Shown: in pieces, positions 31,403-40,510 of the stretch
Layout of the letters: every line of letters starts with the position of its first letter
Position numbering within the stretch: the stretch's first letter is position 1
NCBI GenBank assembly: GCA_902511575.1
Contig: CABXFU010000008.1
Location: 25,251-89,250, forward strand
Direction: 5' to 3'
DNA from: an uncultured SAR86 cluster bacterium
GTDB lineage: Bacteria; Pseudomonadota; Gammaproteobacteria; Magnimaribacterales; D2472
DNA: 64,000 bases
Notes under the pieces: generated by a model
Seen by the model: only the letters and a program-made list of their open reading frames with translations
Database searches by the model: none
What the model was told of the DNA's origin: nothing
Made by a program: the position numbers and the translations under genes

Positions 31403-32183
31403 TTAATTATTCTCATAATAGAATAATCGCTCTATGTCCTCTTCACTGGTGGACTCCCCATATTGAATCTCAATAATATGGCAGGCATCCTGCGCGGGAT
31501 TAATTAACTGATGCCACTCACCCTGTTTTACATGAAAAACCTCTTCAGTTAATAACTTGGTCTCTTGAATATCTTCTGGATCATCTTGGCTATGTTTGAC
31601 TAAACATGAGCCTTTGCTGACAAACCATATCTCATTTCGCTTTTGATGCCTTTGAAATGACATTCCCTTCTGAGGCTCCAAAATAAGTTCTTTTAGCTTT
31701 ATTCGATGATCCTGAAAGAGATTATAGAACTTGCCCCAAACTCTTTCTTCGCTATCAAACTGCCACTCTTTAAGAATGCTACTTGAAGAATTAATTTTAT
31801 GATCTCCACCGACTCCAAATTTAAACGTTATGCCTGCAACACTCATTTCAGGGATATTTTCTGCTTTTCGATCTCCCCCGTTACAAAAGATAATTTCATC
31901 TTCTGGGTATCTTGATTTAATTTTTTCCAATGCAAAGCAACAACTGCCTTGCTTATCATCATCAAAACCAAGAACTTCATCTACTATCTCTAAATTCGAA
32001 ATTATTATTTCTCTTTCATGAAACGGCATAAAAAACTTGCCTTTCTTTTTAATCAGCCATTCGTCGCTGTTCAGGGCAACAATTAGATGATCTCCAAACC
32101 GCTTAGCAGATTTAAAATATTCAATGTGTCCAGAATGTATTGGATCAAAACCGCCGCTGACAACTATTCTTTTAATTTTTCAT
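31403..32183 (-). CDS. Cytidylyltransferase-fold nucleotidyltransferase fused to a C-terminal cupin; one-base frameshift near the N-terminus
   Basis: Frame upstream of the called ORF (ends 32029) encodes IKRIVVSGGFDPIHSGHIEYFKSAKRFGDHLIVALNSDEWLIKKKGKFF; removing one A from the T5/A5 tract (32176-32180) joins it to ATG at 32183, which follows GGAGG. Confidence 0.8.
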
Positions 32184-32250
32184 ATCCTCCAATCATTGGA
32201 TTATACAAGCAACTAGTTAAAATTTCTTGAGGCTGAAATGAGTTTAAAAC

Positions 32251-33150
32251 TTAGATTTTGATTAAAGGGTTTAGAGTAACCCTGTAAGGAATTTTATTTG
32301 CGCCAGGTACTTTTCTTGCAATTAGAAAAGGTTTTAGAGCTTCAATAGCCTTCGGCTCATCATAGTGCCCAATGCTTGGATGAAGATGATGTATAAAATG
32401 AAGCTGCATGGAATGATTTAAATATCTTGGCATCCAATGAGTCCAGAATCGAGTATTTTGATATCTTCCAGTTGAAGTCCCAAGGTGTGGAAAGTAAGAG
32501 AAAAAGACAGTTGTATAAACCGAACCTATCTTGGCGGGCAGCCACCATAGTAATAAGGTTTCCAATGGAAAGATAATAACCAGCACTAAGAGGATAAATC
32601 TATATAAAAGCGCGATTGGAATTGCTTTTTCAAAAGAATGCACAAAAGCCTTGTCAGCTGAAAAAACTTCAAGATACTTTCCAAAGTCTAATGTTGAACC
32701 ATCTAAAACATTTTTAATAACTTTGAGCACGGAACTAGTATGCGCATTAAGATAGTCAGGATCTTTTTCTGGATCATTGGTATAAGCATGATGTTTCATG
32801 TGGGTCACTCTCAAAAGATGATAAGGATAGATAAGAGTAATAAGAGTTATATGACCAACGAACCCATCAAGCCATCTTAGCTTGGAATTACCTCTAGAAT
32901 AATTACCATGTTGAGCTTCATGAGATGGCAAATAAGCAAAACATGCGCATAGGCTTGCGATTAAAAATCCTACCCATAAATCTATAATGCCATTCAGGAC
33001 CAGCGGCCATAATGAAAGCCAAATAACTGCCTGTCCCAAACCTATTAGAATCATTTCCCACTGAAATCTTTGTGAAAAGCTTTTAGCAATTGCTTTTTCT
33101 TTTTCAAATGAAAACTCTGCAGCAATTTCTGGTGATTCTCTCATAACCAA
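32251..33150 (-). CDS. Membrane fatty acid desaturase
   Basis: 299 aa; His-box motifs HEAQHGNYSR, HMKHHAYTN, HFIHHLHPSIGHY. Confidence 0.92.
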   Translation of the reverse strand: MVMRESPEIAAEFSFEKEKAIAKSFSQRFQWEMILIGLGQAVIWLSLWPLVLNGIIDLWVGFLIASLCACFAYLPSHEAQHGNYSRGNSKLRWLDGFVGHITLITLIYPYHLLRVTHMKHHAYTNDPEKDPDYLNAHTSSVLKVIKNVLDGSTLDFGKYLEVFSADKAFVHSFEKAIPIALLYRFILLVLVIIFPLETLLLWWLPAKIGSVYTTVFFSYFPHLGTSTGRYQNTRFWTHWMPRYLNHSMQLHFIHHLHPSIGHYDEPKAIEALKPFLIARKVPGANKIPYRVTLNPLIKI

Positions 33151-33338
33151 GCTCCCCTAATTTTTGCAACAAGCCCTATCAAGGCTCCTGCTCCAAAAGC
33201 AAATACTGAAACATAAGGTGAATCTCCAACTAAACTAGATTTTTGCAGGACTGCATTGATGATACTTCCCAAAAAAATTAGGCCAAACCAAGCCATTTTC
33301 CAGTTCGAAATATGATCAAAAATTTTTTCAATTAACAT
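33141..33338 (-). CDS. Small two-TM hypothetical membrane protein
   Basis: 65 aa; overlaps the desaturase start by 10 bp, likely co-transcribed. Confidence 0.6.
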   Translation of the reverse strand: MLIEKIFDHISNWKMAWFGLIFLGSIINAVLQKSSLVGDSPYVSVFAFGAGALIGLVAKIRGAWL

Positions 33339-33380
33339 TGGAATCCATTATGAACTTAAAAATGATATTTTGTCATAATT

Positions 33381-33854
33381 TTATAATGTTTCTTGTTCAA
33401 TCGCATGAAGCTTTATATCAAATGTTAGAACAGAGTTAGGAGGTATAGTGGGTCTGCTCTCTTTGCCATATGCTAGATCAGGATGAATAAAGGCTCTCCA
33501 AAAATCACCTTCTTGCATAAGGGAGATCACCTTTTGACATCCAGGAATTAATTGTGAAAGTTGAATGGTTAAAGGCTCGCCAATCTCAATAGAGCTCCAA
33601 AATACAGAACCATCCATTAATGTTCCATGAAAATCTGCAGTAATGGTATCTTCAAGTTTTGGTTTAGATGTATTACTTTGAGATGATTCTAAAATCATGT
33701 ATTGAAGGCCTGACTCAATTTCAACGACCTTAGAATTTAATAAATTCTTTGTCAGAAATAATTCACTTTGTTCTAAATTTATTTCTAGATTTGAAGATTT
33801 ACTACACGCGGAGATAAAAATTACTATCGTTAAAAAGATAAATATATTTTTCAT
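33381..33854 (-). CDS. FKBP-type peptidyl-prolyl isomerase, lipoprotein
   Basis: 157 aa; lipobox-like FISACSK, GTLMDGSVFWSS, PPNSVLTFDIKL. Confidence 0.88.
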   Translation of the reverse strand: MKNIFIFLTIVIFISACSKSSNLEINLEQSELFLTKNLLNSKVVEIESGLQYMILESSQSNTSKPKLEDTITADFHGTLMDGSVFWSSIEIGEPLTIQLSQLIPGCQKVISLMQEGDFWRAFIHPDLAYGKESRPTIPPNSVLTFDIKLHAIEQETL

Positions 33855-33904
33855 CTTTTGATTATGTCAGAAATATAGCATCAGGTATCTCTGAGATTTT
33901 AGCT

Positions 33905-34675
33905 CTATGAAACCTTTGCAACAGAAATCTTCCAAATTTCTTCTAGATACTCAATGAAATCAATCCATTGATTGAGTGTATCTATTTGAAAAAGATTGCT
34001 TCTAGATTTATAACCTTTTGACAGTTCTTTTATTTGGCTTTTATTTAATTTCAAACTCTTAACTAGGGAAGCTATGTCAAAACATGGATGATTGACTCCA
34101 GAATATTCCCAATCTAGAAAGTAGCATTTTTTATTCCAAAGCAGATTTCCTGGGTGTAAATCATTATGCGAAAGTACTTTATTTGTGGCATCTTGCAATA
34201 ATTCATTGTAAAGGTTTAAAGCTTTTTTAAAAAAAATTTTCTCAGATGAATCAACGAGCAAACTTTGATATAAAGACATTGAATTAGAGAATATATCAAT
34301 AGAATTCTTAGGAATGGGATGACTGTGAAGAGAATAGAGACAGCTACCTAATTGATATAAATCGTTTGCCTTAAATTTCTTACCAGTAAAAAGAGATTGT
34401 GTTCCAGAAATATACTCCCATATCAAGATGCCTGCTGAAATATCACTGTAAAGCACTTTAGGAGCTAGATCTAAATGACTGATATCCATGAGTAGATTCA
34501 CTTCATGCTGCCGATCAATTGCTAGTCTTGAAGCAACCAAAAGATCGACTCTGATAACAGCCTTAACATCATTAAGAATACCCAAATAAACGTTTGAAAT
34601 TGAGCTTGAAGATAATTCACGCTCTAAAATACACTTTCCAGGTATAGATTTAATTTTCTCAAGAGCTGACTGCAT
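33905..34675 (-). CDS. Aminoglycoside-phosphotransferase/choline-kinase-fold protein, probable thiamine kinase
   Basis: VLSHNDLHPGNLLWNKKCYFLDWEYSGVNHPCFDIASL Brenner motif; start likely MQSALEKIKS at 34675 (ORF to 34714); lies in TPP-riboswitch operon. Confidence 0.8.
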   Translation of the reverse strand: MQSALEKIKSIPGKCILERELSSSSISNVYLGILNDVKAVIRVDLLVASRLAIDRQHEVNLLMDISHLDLAPKVLYSDISAGILIWEYISGTQSLFTGKKFKANDLYQLGSCLYSLHSHPIPKNSIDIFSNSMSLYQSLLVDSSEKIFFKKALNLYNELLQDATNKVLSHNDLHPGNLLWNKKCYFLDWEYSGVNHPCFDIASLVKSLKLNKSQIKELSKGYKSRSNLFQIDTLNQWIDFIEYLEEIWKISVAKVS

Positions 34676-35255
34676 TATTCTCTTTAAGCGCTTTACTCCA
34701 TAAACGGAAACCAAATACTATTATTACTATATAGACTCCAAATAAACATGCTGTTAGCCAAAGATCTCTTGAAATAAATAATAGTATTGAAATAGAATCA
34801 ATGACTAACCAATATAGCCAATTTTCAAGCAATTTTTTTGCAACCATATAGGTTGCAACTACTGCCCCCCAAGTCACTAAAGCATCTAAGAATGGAAGAG
34901 CTGAATCAGTGAATAAGCGAAGCAAAGTACCCGAAAGAAATGACAGCATTAATATAATAAAAAGTGCAAAAAAATGATTTAATTTACTCCAGGTGTGTAC
35001 GACAAAATTTTCTTTATTTATTGCTTCCTTTTTCCATTGTGACCAACCATAAAAACCCATAAATACATAAAAAATTTGTAAATATGCCTCCATATATAAG
35101 CCCGCTGAACGCATAATAAAAAAATATAGGATGGAACTAATAATTCCTAAAATCCAGCATAAAATATTTTGTTTGACTGCTAAGATAAGATACAAAATAG
35201 CAAAAATAACCGCTGCTATCTCGAGCCAATTCTGAATAATATAATTAAAAATCAT
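34659..35255 (-). CDS. PnuC-family vitamin transporter, probable thiamine transporter PnuT
   Basis: 198 aa, ~7 TM; QNILCWILGIISSILYFFIMRSAGLYMEAYLQIFYVFMGFYGWSQW PnuC signature; in TPP-riboswitch operon. Confidence 0.85.
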   Translation of the reverse strand: MIFNYIIQNWLEIAAVIFAILYLILAVKQNILCWILGIISSILYFFIMRSAGLYMEAYLQIFYVFMGFYGWSQWKKEAINKENFVVHTWSKLNHFFALFIILMLSFLSGTLLRLFTDSALPFLDALVTWGAVVATYMVAKKLLENWLYWLVIDSISILLFISRDLWLTACLFGVYIVIIVFGFRLWSKALKENNAVSS

Positions 35256-37350
35256 ATCTCACTGAAAGGCCGACGTGTCTTGGATCGCCGTGTCGTTCAT
35301 ATAATGTATCTTTGAAGTCAGGCGCCTCATTTCCAAAATAAAATCCTCTTACCGAATAATATTCATCAAAAATATTTCTAGCCCAAATGGAATATGTCCA
35401 TCCTCCAATCAAATAATCAAAATTTATATTTGTTAGCGAATATGATTTAGATTGGTTGTTATGCGAATCAGAATAATAAAAGCTACTTTTACCAACTGCA
35501 TCTAAGGATAATGATGCTCTATTTGTAATGGACCAATTCATTCCAAACGCATAACTCTTTTTAGGCGCGTGCGCTTGCGCCCTGCCCTCAAGATCAGGCC
35601 TAGATTTCCAATTATTAATCTCAGTTCTTAACAAGCCCAGTCTTGCAAAAAAATTAAGAGATTCTGTAAGCTGCATATCAATATTGAGTTCTAATCCCTT
35701 GTTTGTTCCTTCAGCTGCATTTTGCGTTAAGAATGAAAAGGTATTCGGGTCTGTTGGATCAACTTGAGTGGAAATTAGAACTTGCTGATCTTCTCTATCA
35801 GAATAAAAAATTACTGCAGCGATATTTGTCTTTGCATCAAAAAGCTGAGCGTTAAAACCAACTTCATAATTTGTTAAAAATTCTGGATCATAATATAGAT
35901 TAGTATTTTTTGACTCTGGAGCTAGCCCAAGATTTAGATTAAAGCCGCCTTGATTAAATCCCCTTGCAACACTAATAAATATATTTGCAACATCACTTAA
36001 GTTTTTGTTCAGTGATATTTTTCCGCCAGACATCTGGTCAGTGGGATTAAATGACTCTCCAAATGAATCATAATAATTTGATTGATAATCCTCCCACCTA
36101 GCTCCTATAGACAGCTTGGTAAATTCGTCTAAAAAGTAATCTATGTTGCCAAATATTGACAAATTATCTGAAGAAAAATTACTTGAAGATGAGGATTGGC
36201 TTCCATATGGACCAAAAGGATCCGATGGATCGCCATAAACTCCATCATCATTCTTAAAATTAACTTCTTTTACATCAAAATAGCTGATACCAAGAACCCA
36301 CTCGGTATTTCTATTTGAATTGAAATTTAGTTCATCTGAAACCAATCTCAATTCTTGACTAAAGGTCTCTCTATCTCTCAATGTTTCTGAAAAATAATCA
36401 TAGGTATAAGGTGCATGTGACTTAGCATTACCCCAATCCGCATCATAGCTAAGAACTACATCCGTATCTGTGATACTGGTGATGCTCTGAAACTCATATC
36501 CGGCGAAGCCATGAAAAATCTTCATGCTATAAGCATTCATTTTTTGAGAATCCATACCTGGTCTATCCGAAAGAGTATTTAAACTTCCATCGATGGTCCA
36601 AATATCTGCTGGATCATCTAAATCTATTTGAGTTATGAGAAATTTAAGTGTTGTTTTATCTCTTAATTTCCAATTAATTTTTAACCTATATGTGTCTTCA
36701 TCTTTTTTTGAAGTATTGGATTTACCTAAAAATAAATTCTTTCTAAATCCATCTGAGTAATCGCTCCTTAATGCCACCCGGTAAGTAATATCTTGATTAA
36801 ATTGTGTGGGACCTCCAAATGCAATTCCTGCATTGCGGGTTCCATAAGTTCCCAAAGTAATTTCACTCGAACCCTCAAATACTTCAGTTGGTTCTTTTGT
36901 CTTTATATAAATTAGCCCAGCTAGAGCATTTGAGCCTATTCTAGATCCCTGAGGTCCTCTATGGACTTCGATTTGATCTACATCAAAAGTTGTTGCAATG
37001 CCTCCTTGGCCAGAGTAATCAATATCATCAATCAGAAATCCTACTGCTGAATTGGGGGTTCTCTCATATCCAGATCTTTCTCCAATGCCCCTAATTTGAA
37101 AATGTCTTGCCCTGGAATCACTTGCAGCAAAATTAAGGTTTGGTACCAAATAAGAAAGATTTTCAAAATGCTTGATTGGTTGTGATTCTATAATTTGATT
37201 ATTAAGAATGACAATGCTTGAGTCTTCTTCAAGAACATTTATTTCGCGCCAGTCTCCTTTTACAATTATTTCTTCAATGTCCTGAGAGAAGCTGGCAATG
37301 CTAAGAAAAATGAAAAAAAATGAAAAAAAAGTATTGTTGATGATGTGCAT
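35245..37350 (-). CDS. TonB-dependent receptor, probable thiamine/thiamine-precursor receptor
   Basis: 701 aa; signal peptide, plug (LVPNLNFAASDSRARHFQIRGIG), C-terminal ...GDPRHVGLSVRYDF; immediately downstream of a TPP riboswitch. Confidence 0.92.
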   Translation of the reverse strand: MHIINNTFFSFFFIFLSIASFSQDIEEIIVKGDWREINVLEEDSSIVILNNQIIESQPIKHFENLSYLVPNLNFAASDSRARHFQIRGIGERSGYERTPNSAVGFLIDDIDYSGQGGIATTFDVDQIEVHRGPQGSRIGSNALAGLIYIKTKEPTEVFEGSSEITLGTYGTRNAGIAFGGPTQFNQDITYRVALRSDYSDGFRKNLFLGKSNTSKKDEDTYRLKINWKLRDKTTLKFLITQIDLDDPADIWTIDGSLNTLSDRPGMDSQKMNAYSMKIFHGFAGYEFQSITSITDTDVVLSYDADWGNAKSHAPYTYDYFSETLRDRETFSQELRLVSDELNFNSNRNTEWVLGISYFDVKEVNFKNDDGVYGDPSDPFGPYGSQSSSSSNFSSDNLSIFGNIDYFLDEFTKLSIGARWEDYQSNYYDSFGESFNPTDQMSGGKISLNKNLSDVANIFISVARGFNQGGFNLNLGLAPESKNTNLYYDPEFLTNYEVGFNAQLFDAKTNIAAVIFYSDREDQQVLISTQVDPTDPNTFSFLTQNAAEGTNKGLELNIDMQLTESLNFFARLGLLRTEINNWKSRPDLEGRAQAHAPKKSYAFGMNWSITNRASLSLDAVGKSSFYYSDSHNNQSKSYSLTNINFDYLIGGWTYSIWARNIFDEYYSVRGFYFGNEAPDFKDTLYERHGDPRHVGLSVRYDF

Positions 37351-37436
37351 GCAATTCCTCCGCCATTATTGTATGGATCAGGTTCAAAGGGTTTCAATAC
37401 AGATCTCAGGTTAGAAAAACCACCCCTTTGCAATTA
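37350..37436 (-). promoter_or_regulatory. TPP riboswitch (THI element)
   Basis: Reverse complement TTGCAAAGGGGTGGTTTTTCTAACCTGAGATCTGTATTGAAACCCTTTGAACCTGATCCATACAATAATGGCGGAGGAATTGCATG has CTGAGA, ACCCTTTGAACCTGATC and AATGGCGGAGG core motifs. Confidence 0.95.
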
Positions 37437-37477
37437 GATTTTATAATATTTGAATTTAGCTTTAAAAGATACAGCTT

Positions 37478-38794
37478 CTATTCATCAGTGAGGTTGTTTT
37501 GATAGGTCTCAGTTAGCGCCATAACCGAAAATAACGTCAGCAATGAGGCAAAAGCTATATACACAGACACCCAAAAAATACCATAGTTGTTCCACAGGAA
37601 GGCGGCAATTGTTGGAGCGAATGCTCCTCCCAATATTGCACCAAACTGATAACCAAGGGTTGCACCTGAATATCTTACCTCTGTTGAAAATAACTCAGTA
37701 AAGAATGCTGCTTGTGGCCCATACATCATGCCTACAAATATTAAGCCCATAGTAATAGCTAAAACTATCAGCCAGAAATTACCAGTATCTACAAGTGGGA
37801 ATATGGCAAAAGCCCACAAGCCAGTGAATATTGCTCCAGCCATAAATATACCTTTTCTTCCGTGTCTGTCAGAATATGAAGAGAATATAAACTGACATGG
37901 AACCATAATTGCTGATGCAATTAATACTGCGGCTAACATGTCATCTCTGGATATTTCTGCGCTTGATACGCCATATGCAAGAAGGAAAGCTATTAAAATA
38001 TAAAACGTTACTTGAATTGAAAGAAAGGCCCCTGCAGCTAATGCTATTCGCTTTGGATACTTTTTAATTGCCTCCAATATAGGAGATCGTTGGACCGCTT
38101 GATTATTATCTTCATGAACTTCTCTCATTGCCTGCAACTCCTTAAAGGCTTTTGTATCCTCCAGATTTAACTGAATATACATACTAATGCCAATTAAAAT
38201 AGCACTTGCAAGAAACGGGATCCGCCACCCCCAAGAATAAAAAGATTCTTCAGAAACAAGCGAGCTTGTAATGATGAATGCAAGATTAGCTAGAATAACG
38301 CCAACTGGTGCACCAGCTTGGGCAAAAGCTCCATAATACCCTCTTTTATCTGATGGAGCGCTTTCAGTAACCAGTAACATGGCTCCGCCCCACTGGCCGC
38401 CAATCGCTAGCCCTTGAGCAAATCTCAACGAAGTTAATAAAATTGGGGCAGTAACTCCAATCATTGCATAGGTTGGTAAAAGCCCAATCAATGTGGAAGA
38501 GACACCCATTAAAATTAACGCTATGACTAAAGTTTTTTTTCTGCCCACTCTATCGCCATAATGACCAAAAATAATTCCTCCAATAGGTCTTGCTATAAAG
38601 CCTGCGGCAAAAGTTAGTAGAGATAAAATCAGTGCGGTTGAGGGAGTTGCTTCACCAAAAAAGGCAGTAGGGAATATTAATGCTGCTGCTGCCCCATAAA
38701 GGAAAAAGTCATACCATTCTATGCTTGTTCCAGCTAAAGCGGTCAATGCCACTTTTTGCATGTTTGATTTTGAATGATCTTTATTTTCCATCAC
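37478..38794 (-). CDS. MFS transporter, metabolite:H+ symporter (MHS/ProP-like) family
   Basis: 438 aa; GTSIEWYDFFLYG, GHYGDRVGRKKTL, RFAQGLAIGGQWGGA. Confidence 0.93.
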   Translation of the reverse strand: MMENKDHSKSNMQKVALTALAGTSIEWYDFFLYGAAAALIFPTAFFGEATPSTALILSLLTFAAGFIARPIGGIIFGHYGDRVGRKKTLVIALILMGVSSTLIGLLPTYAMIGVTAPILLTSLRFAQGLAIGGQWGGAMLLVTESAPSDKRGYYGAFAQAGAPVGVILANLAFIITSSLVSEESFYSWGWRIPFLASAILIGISMYIQLNLEDTKAFKELQAMREVHEDNNQAVQRSPILEAIKKYPKRIALAAGAFLSIQVTFYILIAFLLAYGVSSAEISRDDMLAAVLIASAIMVPCQFIFSSYSDRHGRKGIFMAGAIFTGLWAFAIFPLVDTGNFWLIVLAITMGLIFVGMMYGPQAAFFTELFSTEVRYSGATLGYQFGAILGGAFAPTIAAFLWNNYGIFWVSVYIAFASLLTLFSVMALTETYQNNLTDE

Positions 38795-38841
38795 AACAAA
38801 GTATTACAAATGCTGACGAAAGTAAAAGTTTTGAATATAAA

Positions 38842-38919
<78 letters not shown>

Positions 38920-38978
38920 AATAAATTGGGAAAAGCGATTATAAACTAAACAATGATCTTGGGAAACTAACTTATAAA

Positions 38979-39371
38979 TTAATCAAGTTTCCCTTCTTCT
39001 CGAAGTTTTTGACGAATTTTTGTAGCGCTGATTTCAGTTACTGAGCTATCAAATACCTCTTCTTCGAAAGTATATCCAACCCCTCGACCATAAGTGATAT
39101 TAACAATATTGGGCACCAGCATGATTTCATACTCATGGCCTCTTTTAAAACCATCTTGTAAAAGCCCTGCTTCAATATTTTTACAAACCTGATCCCAATC
39201 AAAAGGATTGTCATCTTGCCCATCTCCACCAGATGCCCCTTGAACATCTCGAACCTGAATTGCTACCTGACCAGTTTTTGCAATGCATCTTTTAAATAAG
39301 GCTTGATGGCCATCATGCCAAGGCTGCCATCTACCTAACATCTGTACTGTTGGTTTTTTCCAATCAAACAT
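38979..39371 (-). CDS. Nucleotidyltransferase (adenylyl/cytidylyltransferase fold), phage-like type
   Basis: 130 aa; MLGRWQPWHDGHQALF (HxGH signature) and SATKIRQKLREEGKL (ISxTxIR-like). Confidence 0.8.
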   Translation of the reverse strand: MFDWKKPTVQMLGRWQPWHDGHQALFKRCIAKTGQVAIQVRDVQGASGGDGQDDNPFDWDQVCKNIEAGLLQDGFKRGHEYEIMLVPNIVNITYGRGVGYTFEEEVFDSSVTEISATKIRQKLREEGKLD

Positions 39372-39774
39372 TTTTTAAAATCTCCTTAGCCACATCATCA
39401 TGGTTGTGCTCATTCCATTCTGTAATATGAAAATCAACACTGTCAGGATCTTGGAAAAGCTTATTAGTGTCTTCGTATCTTCCCTCTTTGATGGTGTCCA
39501 TCCAAATGACTATGTCCGCATCAAAGTTTTCTCGGGTTTCTTTGGTAGGACAGACAAAATCACATACAACATATCTTCCATGCAATTTTTCAAAATCTGC
39601 AAAAGTTTTCATTCTCATCGATTGTCTTTTTCTGCCCTCATCTGAAAAATCCCAATCATTGGACATCTTCCTTACTTGATCAGCGTTGTACCATGCAGCA
39701 TTCAATATTGGCACTAATCTCTGAGTTAGATAAGTTTTGCCACTGCCTGGCAGACCCATTACTAATATTTTCAT
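39364..39774 (-). CDS. P-loop kinase, adenylylsulfate-kinase-like
   Basis: 136 aa; MGLPGSGKTYLTQRL Walker A; RYVVCDFVCPTKETRENFDADIVIWMDTI resembles APS kinase; overlaps the nucleotidyltransferase by 8 bp. Confidence 0.8.
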   Translation of the reverse strand: MKILVMGLPGSGKTYLTQRLVPILNAAWYNADQVRKMSNDWDFSDEGRKRQSMRMKTFADFEKLHGRYVVCDFVCPTKETRENFDADIVIWMDTIKEGRYEDTNKLFQDPDSVDFHITEWNEHNHDDVAKEILKNV

Positions 39775-39779
39775 ATTTT

Positions 39780-40475
39780 TTAATTTCCCATTTGTGGTTT
39801 ATTTCTTACAGACTCATAGAGGCTATAAAATAAATAAAACAAAGGCATTAATGTTGCGTATTTTACCGTAGTTGCTGCAATTAAAAACCATAAGGCTCCA
39901 TCAGCTCCCATCATACCTCCAATAAATCCAAAACCAAGCTGAATGCTTATAAAAATTGCAGTAAGAGAGAATAGCTTAGTTGCAACTTCATCTGTTACAT
40001 TCCAAGATTCTCCAAGAGAATCCATCACGCCTTTATTTTCAAACATAACAAATAAAGGAAATAATCCAAGACGGCCATATAAATAAAAACCTGGCAGAAT
40101 TAACATTAAAAAACCTAGCCCATATGCACAAGAGTGCAGAATATTTGCCCAAAGCAGTGGGAAAAATTTCTTCAATCCCGCAAAAAGAGCTTGGTATGGG
40201 CTGACCAATCCATCACTAGACAGTGAACGAAAAGCTGCCATGCAACCACCACTCAAAGCCACCGAAAGAATAAGAGAAGCAAGCACTAAAAAAAACACTT
40301 GAGCAGATATTTCACCAATTGCCTCTAGAGCCGCAGTATCTGAACCGGATTGAATATCTAAAGAAGCTATGAGACTTGCCAAAGCGATTTCAAGCGTCAT
40401 AATTGGGAGGCACAAGATAAACAAGTATCCAATGTTGCTTAAACAAAAACTAATGGAAGAAAAAAACTGTTGCAT
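39780..40475 (-). CDS. Polytopic membrane protein, hypothetical (BPSS1780/YciC-like)
   Basis: 231 aa with about six TM segments. Confidence 0.6.
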   Translation of the reverse strand: MQQFFSSISFCLSNIGYLFILCLPIMTLEIALASLIASLDIQSGSDTAALEAIGEISAQVFFLVLASLILSVALSGGCMAAFRSLSSDGLVSPYQALFAGLKKFFPLLWANILHSCAYGLGFLMLILPGFYLYGRLGLFPLFVMFENKGVMDSLGESWNVTDEVATKLFSLTAIFISIQLGFGFIGGMMGADGALWFLIAATTVKYATLMPLFYLFYSLYESVRNKPQMGN

Positions 40476-40510
40476 ATTTTTATACTCAATCCGAAATTAT
40501 ATTATTAAAA

